Source: Angiostrongylus vasorum (lineage: Eukaryota; Nematoda; Chromadorea; Rhabditida; Metastrongylidae). From it: 64,000 nucleotides of DNA. The stretch is taken from NCBI GenBank assembly GCA_018806985.1, contig JADANN010000198.1, forward strand, positions 357,501-421,500. The letters are read 5' to 3'. This document shows positions 24,050 through 35,290 of the stretch, in pieces. Positions within the stretch are counted from its first letter, which is position 1. Every line of letters begins with the position of its first letter. Made by a program: the position numbers and the translations under genes. The notes under the pieces are model-generated. The model searched no databases, was not told the origin of the DNA, and saw nothing but the letters and a program-made list of their open reading frames with translations.

Positions 24050-27024
24050 CGCCCTTGCAAGGTTAAGTCAGGGCTCCAGGGAGAACCAAATTGCATGACC
24101 AGCAATAGGCCAGCCTCAGTACCCCGCACACTGGGTGCTCCCGTCTATGACTTCAGGCGGTGAGACCACTGGTAAGAGGCCAGAAAATCTCGGATTACGC
24201 AGGACATCATTGGAATTTCTTACTATGCAGGTATAATGCCAGAACACTCCACAGACGCCGATCTTCACGTCCTTCCTGTAGCCGCAGTCCGCATTAAATT
24301 TCATGTGATCGCATTACAAGAAACAAAAATCAAGAAGACCGACATACCCAGCTAAACAACGGGACCCTTGTGATCCCTGGAGAAAAGGTCCCGTCACGAA
24401 ACGTCGGGGGCGTAGGCTTTGTCGTCCACCCGTCCATTGTCCATCTCGTCGACTCATACGAGATCCTTTCACCTCGCATAGCCGTCCTCCGTCTTCAACT
24501 GTCGCACCATAAGAAGATCAGTATCATCAAATGCTGCTCACCGACCGACACAGCTAATGAGTACGAATTAAATGCGTTCTATTAGCAGTTGAAGGAAGTC
24601 AGCGGCAATGATAGAGTATATCATAAATTTGTTGTCGGAGACTTCAACGCCAGAATAGGAAAGGCCACCGAGAGAGAATAGAGGATCGGAAATTTTGGAT
24701 TGGGAGAAAGAAATGAGAATGGAAACCGTCTGGCAAGACTCCTGTCCGCAGCAGGTCTCTTCCATGGAAACTCGTTTTCAGAAGAAGGAAAGCCGCCGCT
24801 GGACATGGGTTTCCCAACGGCATAACTCATGCGGAGATCGACCATATTCTGACAAACAGAAGGTGGTGCCTACTTGACACATCGGTAGTCCCGTCATTCT
24901 GTACTGGTTCCGATCACCGCCTTCTTCGCGCGAAGATTCGACTCATCCGCAAGCTGGAAAAAGAGATCTCTTCATCGGCCACGAGGAAAAAGTCTAGCTG
25001 TATACGACGAGAACATTCTGAACGAAGTCCTACTGACGTGACTGGCGGATTAAAGAAGACCCGACCGAAGACTACGAGATGCTTGTCGGAGGACTGAAAA
25101 GCTGTGCCGAATTCGCCTGAGTTCCTCAAGCAAGACGATCAGATCGCATCTCCATCACTACTAAGGAGTTACTCGGAAAGAGAAGGAAACTGAAGCTTGA
25201 TACTAATGCAACACGTTTAACATGGCTAGTAATAAATGCCAACTGCAGAAGTGCCTTGCAGGAAGATCTACAACGGTACAGGCAGAAGAAACTACTGGAA
25301 GCAGCAGAAAAAAGAAGCAGTCTGAAAAAATGCCGTCGGGACTTTTGTGATTATAATGTTGCGCTGTCAGTCCTGGTGAACGAAGATGGGATCGTCAAAA
25401 GTTCCCGCCATGATCTGGAATTAATAGCGGAAACGTTCTACACCAAGCTTTTCTGTTCCACAATCCCCGTCCCGAACCCTAATATCCCCCGCTGGCGAAA
25501 AAACCACGTGGAATTCTTCCGTTGGAGGTCCAAGTTGCAATAGAAAGCATGAAAAAGAGGCACAGCTCCAGGACCCGATAATATTACCGCCGACTTCCTT
25601 AGAGCTGGAAGCCACAATTGACATGTACTTCTCGCAAATCATATGACAGCCTACCTTCAAAAGGAAAAAATCCCAGACCAGTGGAGGTCGCGCATGGTTA
25701 TCCTGCCCAAGAAAGGAGACCGAAGGGATCTTCGTAACTATCGTCCCATATGCTTGTTGAGTGTACTCTACAAGCTCTTCACGAAGATTGGCCTCTCGCG
25801 CATATCAAGGACATTGGATAAGGCGCAACCAGTCGAGCAAGCAGGATTTCGGGAAGGATTTTGCTGTATGCACCACATCCAAACCGTGTCCAGGGTCATC
25901 GAAGTTTGTCGGGAATACCACTTGCCTCGATTCCTAACCTTTGTCGACTATAAGAAAGCATTTGACAGTGTCGAAACGAATGCAATCCTATCAGCGCTCG
26001 TCGACCAAGGAGTGGACCCGTCTTACGCAAGAAATCTATCCGACCGTTATCGGAACTGCACCCACGAAAATACAGCTTTTCCATTGACCTCTTACCGTAC
26101 CCATTGGAAAAGGACTTGGATAGGGCGGCACAATATCGCCAAAGCTGTTTAGTGCGGCACTGCAGTGGATAATGAAGTCACGCGATTGGGATGAGAATGG
26201 CATACGTATTGATGGAAAATTCCTATCAAACCTTCGTTTTGCCGACGACATTGTCATCTTTTGAAGAAATATTAGCGAAACATAGATGATGATCAACGAA
26301 CTAAACGAAGCGTGGAAAAGTCGGACTTCGCGTAAATCGAAAGAAGACCCAGTTCATGAAAAACCCATGGTGAAAAGGGGAAAAAATTGAATTGGATGGC
26401 TGTCTCATTGCAGAGACCACCTCGTACGTATACCTAGGGCGATCAATGAACATGGAAAACAACATGAAGGAGGAACTAGATAGAAGAAGCAGAGCAGCTT
26501 GGGCCGCATTCGCGCCTCTCAAAGAAGCCACCGACCAACTGAAGGACCCGAAAATCCGCGCTCATTTCTTCGATTCTACGGTCCTCCCTGCGCTCTTTTA
26601 TGCTGCAGAGACGTGGATTGATACTTCAACCACGTCAAGAATGCTTCGCACTACTCACAGAGCGCCTGAGCGATGTCTTCTGGAATATAACCGGCACTCT
26701 CAATATCTAGCCGGAATGCGAAGCTCTGACCTTCAAAATTTGTCACATCTCTGAGATCCAGGAGAATATACATCGATAGCGAAACATAGATGTGCCGGTC
26801 ACATAATGAGAAGAACAGACGACAGATGGACGAAAAGAACAGTAGAGTGGACTTCAAGAGAATGCAAACGTCCCCTAGGACGACCACCTACACGTTGGGC
26901 GGACGTGTTCATAATAAGGTTAATCAGTTGTACTTGCAGCTGCAGAAAGGATCGAATGGCATATGTGCTAGGGTCCGCACACCTCGTGAAGACGAAATTT
27001 CCAAGTATCCAAGTAAGTAAATGA
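24050..27024 (+). mobile_element. RTE-1: near full-length, inactivated RTE-like LINE
   Basis: A non-LTR retrotransposon of about 3 kb with one decayed ORF. The 5' part (24210-24950) is an APE-type endonuclease: IALQETKI near 24310, GDFNARIGKA near 24645 and GSDHRLLRAKIR near 24910. The RT follows (25570-26330): PKKGDRRDLRNYRPI-CLLS, QAGFREGF, FVDYKKAFDSVE (palm motif A) and LRFADDIVIF near 26233-26262 (catalytic DD intact). The C-terminal part runs to 26760, and GRPPTRWAD lies near 26880. The element ends CCAAGTATCCAAGTAAGTAAATG. Stops and frameshifts make it incapable of producing its protein. Fragments of the same family lie at 6870, 21870, 48635, 52900 and 61530. Confidence 0.88.
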
Positions 27025-28399
27025 AAAAGTTAACACTGTATGATTACTGTCATGTTGTTTATTCATTCACGATAGCTGTTGCTTCGACAGATTTCTCCTT
27101 GTTCAGACTCTGAAAAAGTCCAGCTAATAGCAATCTAGTCAGCTTAATACTTTTCCGTAATTTCAGTGAAGAAACTCGATGCCTAAATTTCAGTCGCACT
27201 GGAAACAGTTTTGTTCAGATGCTGGTTGTTTCTAATGAATCTTCACATATTGATGGAGACCAACCAAGCCATACAGTTTACATGTGTGGGAGATTTCTCT
27301 CTCTCTCACGTTAAACGGTCAGCCCGAGATATTCTGCTAGGTCATGCTTGGTAACAAGTGGTTTCTCCCTTCGGTTCCTCTTAGGGCTTTGGGATTCTAT
27401 CCAAAATGCTTGGAATCTGTAGTGCTCTGAAGTTTTAGATTACTGTGCGAGGTTTATGACTTCTGCTTCAAAATCTCTGCTGTGCCTCTGTTAGTTCTCA
27501 ATTAACTAACAGACTCGAGACTTCCTGCTCACTTTTTTATGTTATGGACTACGACCGCGCTTTAAAAAACAGGTGGAAAGTATAGTGATATCGAAATAAT
27601 AAAGTGATTTGGTCTTACTAAGAAGCACTTAGCATGAGGAGCTTTCAAAACTTATATTAGCTAGCTGCAACTAAACTCGTGTGATAGTTTCCAAACTTTT
27701 TTCCGTACAAATCAATGCCTAACATAATTATTGAATCGCTGCTATCTCTGTGTGCAACTGAACCATCAAAACAGCGGTTAACGCAACATTCTTCAGGTTC
27801 ATGCCCCACCACCTGGCCAGTATGACCTATCTGTTGATGGAGAGCACACTGTTGAGGAGTGGCGAGGTGGGAAACCAATTTTCATCTAATTTTTTTGTGT
27901 ATTGTGCTTTTATTCTGTGAAACGAGATACCTAAATTTCTCTAGTTGCCGATGCAATATTTGCTTTGCAGAACTTTCGTTTTAATTGAGTACGGAAGTAA
28001 TTCCTTCAAATTTATGAAGCAAATATTTGACCAAATGGCTTCTTTGGAAGTGGACCTGTCATAATTTAAGGGTTGTGGTAGCGAAGCTGTAAGATGTTTC
28101 CTAATGATACTGTGCTAATACTTTCCTGATGAATGAAATGAGTAATGGTACTGTTGATGAATACGTATAAAGACATGTCGACTAAACGAACGCAGAAAGT
28201 GAGATCCCATTGTACTAGTACATAGATAAATTTAGACTCTTTTTTACACTAAATGTGTATATCAAGCTTTGGACGTAGTGTAATTGTGAAACCGAAGTTC
28301 TACTTCACCAGCGGCCATATCACAACTTCAACATGTTGGATTTTTTTTTTATAGACGAAAAGAATGCCTATTTTTTCATCGCAGGGAGTCACGTGAAAT
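27025..28399. other. Mostly featureless; one weak minus exon
   Basis: Apart from the candidate exon at 27657-27878, no gene, RNA or repeat is recognised here. Confidence 0.4.
27657..27878 (-). CDS. Possible last exon of an unrecognised minus-strand gene
   Basis: The frame contains HEPEECCVNRCFDGSVAHRD and ends GNYHTSLVAAS before TAG. CCTCAACAG near 27850 could serve as a splice acceptor. The Cys spacing (CC-x3-C) and acidic/polar content look protein-like, but I recognise no family. An upstream exon would lie above 27900 and was not found. Confidence 0.2.
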   Translation of the reverse strand: MVSHLATPQQCALHQQIGHTGQVVGHEPEECCVNRCFDGSVAHRDSSDSIIMLGIDLYGKKFGNYHTSLVAAS

Positions 28400-28880
28400 T
28401 CAACCGCAGTCCTTGCCCATTGCCTTAGTGTATGCGTCAAGAACCTTGTCGCTACGTAAACAGGGTGAAAGACCACTCAGCGTTATAAAGCCCGCAATCG
28501 GAACGACGATGCTAGTAGCATCCCGTATTACGCAAGTGAGTGAGGTGATCCGAAGCTCCGACATACAGACATCAACGATCAAAATGAGCAACGCCGTACT
28601 CTAGCTAGATTATCGAAGATAGGTTGGACCAGACACGTAGCGCGTAAAGATGACAACCGATGGACAAGATCCGTTAGTAACTGGATTCCTCTGGATATCA
28701 AACGGGCAAGAGGAAGACAACTGACCTTATGGTTAGAGCTCTTAACCCTAGAAGAAGGATATGATAGCCAGTAAGTACCCAGGGCGAAAAGAACCCACTA
28801 GGGTACTCTTACACGCGATGAGGAGAAATAGAAGATTTACTAGAGTCCTTTAGAGGTACTGGACGATCAACGAGACTACA
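28400..28880 (+). mobile_element. RTE-2 LINE fragment, 3' end
   Basis: In several frames it shows RTLSLRKQGERPLSVI near 28440, IGWTRHVA-like near 28620 and the terminal coding stretch around 28780-28880, as in the minus copies at 22190-23040. It ends near the CACCTGTAGT-type 3' sequence in reverse. Heavily mutated. Confidence 0.75.
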
Positions 28881-28899
28881 GGTGATACCGTTGACAGAT

Positions 28900-29025
28900 A
28901 ACAACCACAGTGATGCTGAGATAATTGCAAAACTCGGAGCCCCAGACCAGATTCGAATCAACGATTACCGTTTCCAAGGGCTCACGTGTTACCTACTGCA
29001 CCATCGAGGCCCTTGCTTTATCTTT
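28900..29025 (-). repeat. SINE-C copy
   Basis: Minus strand: a diverged head with box B-like GATTCGAATCTGG, and the tail TTTTGCAATTATCTCAGCATC. Degenerate plus-strand tail fragments with GCATCATTGTGG or a related sequence occur at about 29165-29240 and 29320-29400. Confidence 0.6.
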
Positions 29026-29399
29026 CTCTTAGCCAGTTTTTCTTTACTCTAACGGTGCTATCAGTATTCACTAGTCAACAGGAATGACGGACTCGGCTAA
29101 TCTGAAGCCGCAGTCGAAATCACAATGTTAAACCTCCTATTTACTGCCGATCTCTTTTTTCACGTGAAAGTTGAACACATGACTTGCAAATATATCAGCA
29201 TCATTGTGGTTGTATTTCACATAATACCCCACCAAGAAGAATACTAGGTAGTTAAGGAAAGGTTGAATGTTTCAAATTTTGTTTAATTCCCCGGTAAGGG
29301 TAGTCGCAGATCCGAAGCCCAATGGGTTCCCGAATTTTGCTCATATTTCAGCATCGTTATGGTTATATTTCAGTTTATATTATGCCGTGAAGAAAGATT

Positions 29400-32300
29400 A
29401 GGGAGTAAATAAGTGTTAGAACATTGAGATAGCAGAAATTTAATAAGTGCAAATTTACTGAAAACTCCCCGCTCTTATTCTCTGTGACGTCTATGCAGTT
29501 TTTATATGAAGACAATTACCATTTGGAACTATTAAGTCGTCGCAAATCGTGTGTTTTTAATCTTAAAGTTTGAGTGCGCACATTTCAGTCCTTACTAAAA
29601 TTTTCTTAAACACTTTAATGAACCTTTTTCCCGAGTCATGAAGCATGATACTAGCTTCGTCACAATTCCCACTCGTAATTTGCAGATTTCTGCAAGGTTT
29701 ACATTCTGTGCACTACCACGTTAGGGCGTTCTCAAGTTATCATCAGATGTCGTGTCTATATTGTTGTCAAGATGGAGGTGATTCCTGGCACTGTTTTACT
29801 CCGCATTTGGCTTCTGGATTGAAATGTCGAATTTCTTTCACGGCTTTAGATACTCTTCAAGAGATCAAATTCCTCTTCACAACGTATTTTTAAGCCCAGT
29901 GAGCTCTTCAACAAAGGCAATGTTGTAAAATGTTTGTAGAATAAGCATTGTTTATCGAAACGCGATCTGTTACAATCTACATCTGTGTATTAACGTGAAG
30001 GATCCTATTTTCTTGAGTCTCCAAATCTTTGAAAGAAGCACCAACTTTATTTATTCAACCTTTTCTCAGTCAGTAGGTGTTCAGATGCTTGAGAGCTTTT
30101 TTCTGTCTGCGAAATGTCTAGTGAGTGTGAAGCATGAAGCAGAATATCAAATCACAAATCTTTCAAGTGTTACACTTTTGAGTGTGCGACGTTCCATCGA
30201 ATGTTGAATTGCATGCAGCTGGGTTTGCCCTTTTCGATTACCAATGTTATTTGCAGACACTGCGTTTTCAGTATATTTTATCAATTTCCTGGAAGTGGTT
30301 ATCTGCTATAACGCCTCACTAGGGTTAAGGATGCTTGACATTTGAGACCAACGCTCATCAAAACCTTTAGGTGAAAGTTTTGCTTCAGAAGTGTTCCTAT
30401 GCTTTACTTTTGTCGAACCTTGCGAAGCATGTCATCGCTTATCTTACACAGTAGAATTCTAGTCGTATGTCACTGTGCGATTATAAAACGAAATTCTCGT
30501 TTTTCTCGCGTGAAAGAGCGATCGAACCAAACTTCATGGCGATGATTTCTTCACCTCTTGTCCAATTTATGTGGCATTCCATTCCATCTTCGATTTTTTC
30601 TTCAAACTTTGCATTTGTTTGAGGTATTCCAAACCTGTTATTTCTCAGACTTTCTAGCCGTTTTCTATGGATTTGTTTCATACATTGTCTTCTAATAGTA
30701 TCGTTTTCGAGGTGCCTTTCTTGTTTCCCATAGCTTTGGGAACATTATGATACGCGTTGAACTATATATTCATTAAATGTTGCCTAATCAAATGCGACTC
30801 AATTGTTTGGGGCCGAATGTGCTTCCCCGTCATTTCCGCATCAACAGGAACTGATCAAATCAAACAGATCGCCAAAAGATAGAACGAAATCTGCGTTTCA
30901 AATGCCCTTTTTTCACAATAGGTACAAAACTGGTTGGCTAACGGTTGACACGTTTTCATGTTTTGAAGGCCTCAGCACTTCCCCAATTTGTTGCGATGCT
31001 TTGCAGCGCTCTTCTTAGCGATGGTCGGGTTTAGGCATAGATTAAACAAAACCTTGAAGATCTTTGGAATTGTTTGCTCATTTACATTTTGAACCTCGGA
31101 ACCAACAACGTATTTGTACACCAATTGTCATAATACAATGCACTTCGTTATGTAATTAGTCATTCAATAACTTCATTGTTACAAATTCGGCCGCACAGTT
31201 GTGACGTTGACCTTAACTGCATAATTCTTTAACACCCACAGTGCCTCGTAATAGTCTTGTTTTCCCGTTATGAGGTAGAGACTAATGAGTGCTTCCATCT
31301 ATTTTTCCACAGTTGCGTGTTTTTCTTGTCTTTCTCTTGTCTTTTCTATTGACCACGTCTGGGGTCCCAAATATGAATCTCAACACGAACAGTTCATAAA
31401 AGTGAATAATTTCTATGAAGGAGGAACTGTCGATCCGCACATTAGGTGTGGCCCACTGGTAGTGAAGAACAACTTGGGTCGACCAGACATTCGTCCTTTA
31501 CCTCTGTATCTTCAGTATGTTTCCTTCGATGATATCTTCTGTAGATATCTGTAAATATCTTGAAAACCGATTTTTATTAAACCTCGGTTACAATAGCTGC
31601 GAAAACAATGTTATAACAATAAAACAACGACCAAATAAAAAATTAGTTGATTATTCCTGACTGACGTGGTTCAGTGAAAGTCGGTTTGTAAGATATCATT
31701 TGTCACGCTACCTGCCAGCAAATCCAGTACCGACTGGTGCACGACGCAGTGCCGCGCCCAGAGTAGATCATAGTAGAGGAGGGAATCGATCACATCTTTC
31801 CTGTATAAAAGGGCACCGCTGAGTGAAGTTTGGCGTTCGAGCGATGCTTCCTTTTTGGGATTCGTGTCGAGACGATTACGACCTTCAGTAGGCTAGCATT
31901 TCGAATCAATCCGGCTTTAAAGAAGAGGAAGATGTCGAAACGCTAGCGGGTTAAGTGTTAGCACTATGCTTGGATGATAGACTAGTTGTCTTTTTCGTCG
32001 TTTTTAAGAAAAAAGTTGGATATTTTAAAAAACGTACAAAAAGATACAGAGGATCAGAGACGATGCGTAGACCGTAGAAAACGACAGAATTGAACGAGAT
32101 ATGACATAATTAAGCGGAATTACAACCAAAAAACAAAAAGTGAAGCGCAGTACTTTTTGGAATACACAGCAGTCAACAGTTCACCTTCGTAACATATGTG
32201 GTCGAAAACTGGGCAACAAAGTGAGAAAATTAGGCACTGTTGGTTGATGATCGATTAAAGAAACATCGTAGCTTAAAATAACTTTGTACCAGCATACTGA

Positions 32301-32840
32301 TTTTCCGGCGCTTACAAATCTTCTTCGTTTTTCTTTCCAAGAAGTTCATATCTCCAGCAGCGAAGCAGGTGAACAAAAGTGGTTTCGTCGAACAGGAAAT
32401 AATGATTCCCCCAAATGTTGGTCAATATGTGTTTTTTCTTGTTTGCTTCGAATTACTTTGGAATTTTTAGACTGCACTGTTTCTTAGTTGCTAATTTCAA
32501 CAATTTCGAAATCAGAACTATTTTGGGTGGACTATGAACGTTTTTACACGAGAACACCAAGCGTCTCCAATAATCTTCTCAGGTTTATAAATCCTTGAAT
32601 ATACGTAGTTGTCAGGAAAATTTATTTAAAACTCAAATTCTTGAGATTTTCTACCTAAGCATGACTGCCACAATATCTACGATGCATTCTGGCCTTCGTT
32701 ACGTTCTGCCGTACTCCTTTTTAGTGAATAACTATGCCGTTCGAGGTGCACGCTCAGAAAGGAAGTTTCTTCAGACTTAGGGCACCGTTAGGTAGAAGAC
32801 TGGCTGATAGAAAGGCAAAGCGAGGACAGCAGTGTTGTAA
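29400..32840. other. No recognised gene except one weak ORF
   Basis: About 3.4 kb of AT-rich sequence. The open frames at 29645-29893, 29995-30207, 30481-30681 and 30803-31018 show no domain and no supported splice sites. The 31285-31554 frame is listed separately. Confidence 0.4.
31285..31554 (+). CDS. Possible small secreted protein, unrecognised
   Basis: An 89-codon ATG frame. The first 21 residues (MSASIYFSTVACFSCLSLVFS) look like a signal peptide. The remainder is hydrophilic with a Pro-rich end (GRPDIRPLPLYLQ). A GTATGT donor-like site at about 31518 could end an exon after LYLQ. The next acceptor is only about 30 nt away, too short for a nematode intron, so a real downstream exon would have to lie further on. 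I recognise no family. Confidence 0.3.
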   Translation: MSASIYFSTVACFSCLSLVFSIDHVWGPKYESQHEQFIKVNNFYEGGTVDPHIRCGPLVVKNNLGRPDIRPLPLYLQYVSFDDIFCRYL

Positions 32841-32844
32841 TATA

Positions 32845-32950
32845 TAATACGTGAGCCCCCGGGAAGGGTAATCACGATTTGATCAGGCCTGGGTACAGGT
32901 TTGAAAATATCTCAGCATCATAGTGGTCGTATTTCCCTCAAGACTACCAC
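32845..32950 (+). repeat. SINE-C copy (plus), tail-to-tail pair
   Basis: Diverged head and box B (ACGATTTGATCAGGCC), tail GAAAATATCTCAGCATCATAG. It faces the minus copy at 32950-33085. Confidence 0.6.
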
Positions 32951-33085
32951 ATTTTTCTCATGGCAGGTTGTGATGTGAAAATACGGCCACGAGGACGCTA
33001 AGAATGAGCAGAATTTGGAACCTCAGCTGGACATGGAACCCGTGATTACACTTTCCGCGGGCACACATGCTCTCCACCATAGCGA
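32950..33085 (-). repeat. SINE-C copy (minus), tail-to-tail pair
   Basis: Minus strand: the head region ATGGTGGAGAGCATGTG, a box B-like region, and the tail near TCTTAGCGTCCTCGTGGCCG. With 32845-32950 it forms an imperfect inverted repeat. Confidence 0.6.
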
Positions 33086-33089
33086 TCGA

Positions 33090-34165
33090 AGCCTTTCCTT
33101 TGCTTTCGCAGCCATTTTGTTGGTCTATCGGTGCTATGAACAATATTTGTTTAAAGTTGGAGGTAATAGTTGTTCTCGGTATCGTGATGTGCGCTGGAAT
33201 CTTTATCGCGTTGTGTAAGGACATACTTCTTTTTAAAATGAGTGCTCTTAAGGTGATTTCTAACTATTTTTAATTTGATACTTTCAGCTATGCTATTCGC
33301 TGAACTCCAGAATTATTATAAGACGCACGACGTATACGGTGTAAATCAGCGACGGTAGACGGGTTTATATGGTCTTATTTTCATCTCTAAGAAAGTAAAC
33401 CTTTCTTGAAATTCTCGTTTGTGATTATACTCTTTATAACTCACCTACAGTCTCGACTCTTTTCTCACATCTTCACGTTTTGGTGAAGTAAAACTGCTAA
33501 TCCCACGAGCCTTAATTGTTAGCTCATTGTTATGAATATTTGCTGCAAATTATACATTATTAATAATGTAGTTTATTTTGTCAAGTTTTTCTTGGTTACT
33601 TGTCTCAAATAGTTCTGTGATTACGGCCAAAATCAGCTTTACCACACTAGTTCACGTTCGATGATTCTATCTCTGTTGTTGTGTTGTCGACGAATTTCTT
33701 CGGTTCTATTTCTCGTAAAGAATGGCTTTCCATAACCACATGATTGTTCTCGCGTTTCGTCTCGCGTTGCCTTCGATAAAAGATCTATTGATACCTTTTG
33801 AATACGCAAATATACCAAGCACTTGGTGGGATGCTCACGAAGAACGGGTACAAGAATTTGTTAAAGGGATGGTTTGGTAGAAAATCACCCAAGATCAGCT
33901 TTCAGTGTAGTAAATAGGGTCCAGACTGATTGACAGTACTTTTCTGTGGACCATCGACTCGGATCAATGCGGCTGTGGAGAAAGCAAAGACAACAAGATA
34001 TCGATCAAGTAATTCTTCTGTACTGACCACAGTTAACAGCCAAACATCATCATAAACCCGAACATCTTTGTAGACGAGGGATACGGGGAGGAGTAAAAGA
34101 AGTGGTGTCATCTGCACAGTATGTGGTGTCGGATCATGTAAAATAAAAAATATGAATAATATTTC
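33090..34165. other. No recognised gene
   Basis: The overlapping open frames at 33067-33273 (+) and 33902-34174 (-) are hydrophobic but have no family resemblance. No RNA gene was seen. Confidence 0.4.
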
Positions 34166-34169
34166 TTTT

Positions 34170-34315
34170 CCCAAGACCGACTTTCTGTTAACCTCGGCAT
34201 TGATTGATAATTCGATGTTTTTTCTTCAATAAGCAGACACGAGATTGTTGTAATAGAATTTATTAGAGTACAATAGCTGACGTTTCGGTGGTTTCGCTTC
34301 TTCAAAGCCGTTTAT
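34170..34315 (-). repeat. PLE terminal repeat remnant with decayed hammerhead
   Basis: On the minus strand a hammerhead-like segment (about 34273-34315) is followed by ACACTCG/CTCGTGTCTG-like sequence. It ends with ATGCCGAGGTTAACAG and AAAGTCGG near 34175-34195, the PLE ORF start. In the hammerhead the CUGANGA box is TTGAAGA (first C lost) and stem II is disrupted, so catalysis is unlikely. It faces the intact + strand hammerhead at 34383-34425. Confidence 0.65.
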
Positions 34316-34382
34316 TCCTTGCAGATGTTCCAATTAGTTGCTGGAGAGCAGCCGCACCAAGTAATACATGGGAGAACGAATA

Positions 34383-34425
34383 AACGGCTCTGAAGAAGGC
34401 GAAAGCCGCCGAAACGTCAGCTGTT
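34383..34425 (+). ncRNA. Hammerhead ribozyme (PLE terminal-repeat type)
   Basis: The core is CTGAAGA (34390-34396), a 4-bp stem II GGCG/CGCC (34398-34401 with 34407-34410, loop AAAGC), then GAAA, and ACGTC. Stem I is 7 bp: 34383-34389 pairs with 34419-34425, including one G-U. Stem III is replaced by the self-complementary ACGT, so two copies would need to pair for folding; in known Penelope-like elements, very short stem III hammerheads of this kind occur. Predicted self-cleavage follows C34418. It is the most complete copy in the window. Confidence 0.8.
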
Positions 34426-34559
34426 GTACCCTATAATAATAACATAATCTATAATAACAACCTCGTGATTGCGAGATACATTTTTAACTAGTCTTCTCTT
34501 CATGTCTGCGATAAAAACACAGATTTACCCCTTAGTACAAAAGTTTCGGTAACCACTTT

Positions 34560-34860
34560 TGTTCCAAACATTTCGAAGGCGTAGATCACCTGTATCACCG
34601 TTCTTCCAGTTGATTGAGTGAGTCGAGCGGGCGCCAGTAAATCTTTTTCCCCTCGGTGGCATGCAAGAGCAGCCCAATGAGTCCTGTTCGGGACTCGTTG
34701 AGCATCATCTCTTGGTCTAGAGTTCTCATTAAGAACTGTGACCATGGGGTCGGTGGCCTTCCTCCAGTACGTTTGACAACCCGAGCAGTCCAGTAACTAA
34801 CGGCTTTTGTCCATCCATCCGTTGTCGTTCACACGCATAACGTGTGGGATCCACTTGGTG
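34560..34860 (-). mobile_element. RTE-2 LINE, 3' end, separated by a SINE-D insertion
   Basis: On the minus strand it encodes an RW...A..W / GGRPP block and RTHWAALACH near 34690, as at 22190-23040. The rest of the same element resumes at about 35290. Confidence 0.78.
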
Positions 34861-34874
34861 CGTCGAACGGCGTC

Positions 34875-35290
34875 TTTAATTTTAAGTGGTTAACGTTGGT
34901 TACCTCCCGACAGTTTACCGCCTCATCGTGGCTGGAAGGTGTTCCTGGGTGTCGGACCGCGATATACAGCGGGGAGATTCGTCACCTCGACAGGGTCTCC
35001 CGAGCTGAGAAGGAGTCCGGCGTTTCCATCAGGAAGCCTAGCTAAGAGTAAACCAATACTAGGATCCACCACCGTCCTGGTATCAAAGTCGCATGGTGGC
35101 AGATCTCCCTCTGATCTACAAGGGGGTGCTACTGACTGCATGTAGTGGTGACGACCTGGGGCAGACTTTGGCCAGGCTGTACTCGGGATTTTATGGAACC
35201 ACAATGACTTAAGCAGCAAATCTCGGAAAAATGGTGATTATGCTGGAGCCCGCATAACTAGTGAGGACGGGCCGTTCGAGTATAAAGTAT
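34875..35290 (+). repeat. SINE-D copy inserted in the RTE-2 LINE
   Basis: Landmarks are TTTACCGCCTCATCGTGGCTGG, GGTGTTCCTGGGTGTCGG, AGAAGGAGTCCGGCGTTTCC, CATGGTGGCAGATCTCCC and, at the end, GTGAGGACGGGCCGTTCGAG followed by a degenerate TATCAAGTAA tail. Other copies: 42060-42450, 49978-50350 (-), 50620-50770 and 59955-60080. Its 3' tail resembles the RTE-1 3' end. Confidence 0.75.

Noticed and set aside
34140..34440. Considered as a riboswitch or other regulatory RNA
   Set aside because: The core and its copies in PLE repeats fit a hammerhead ribozyme better.
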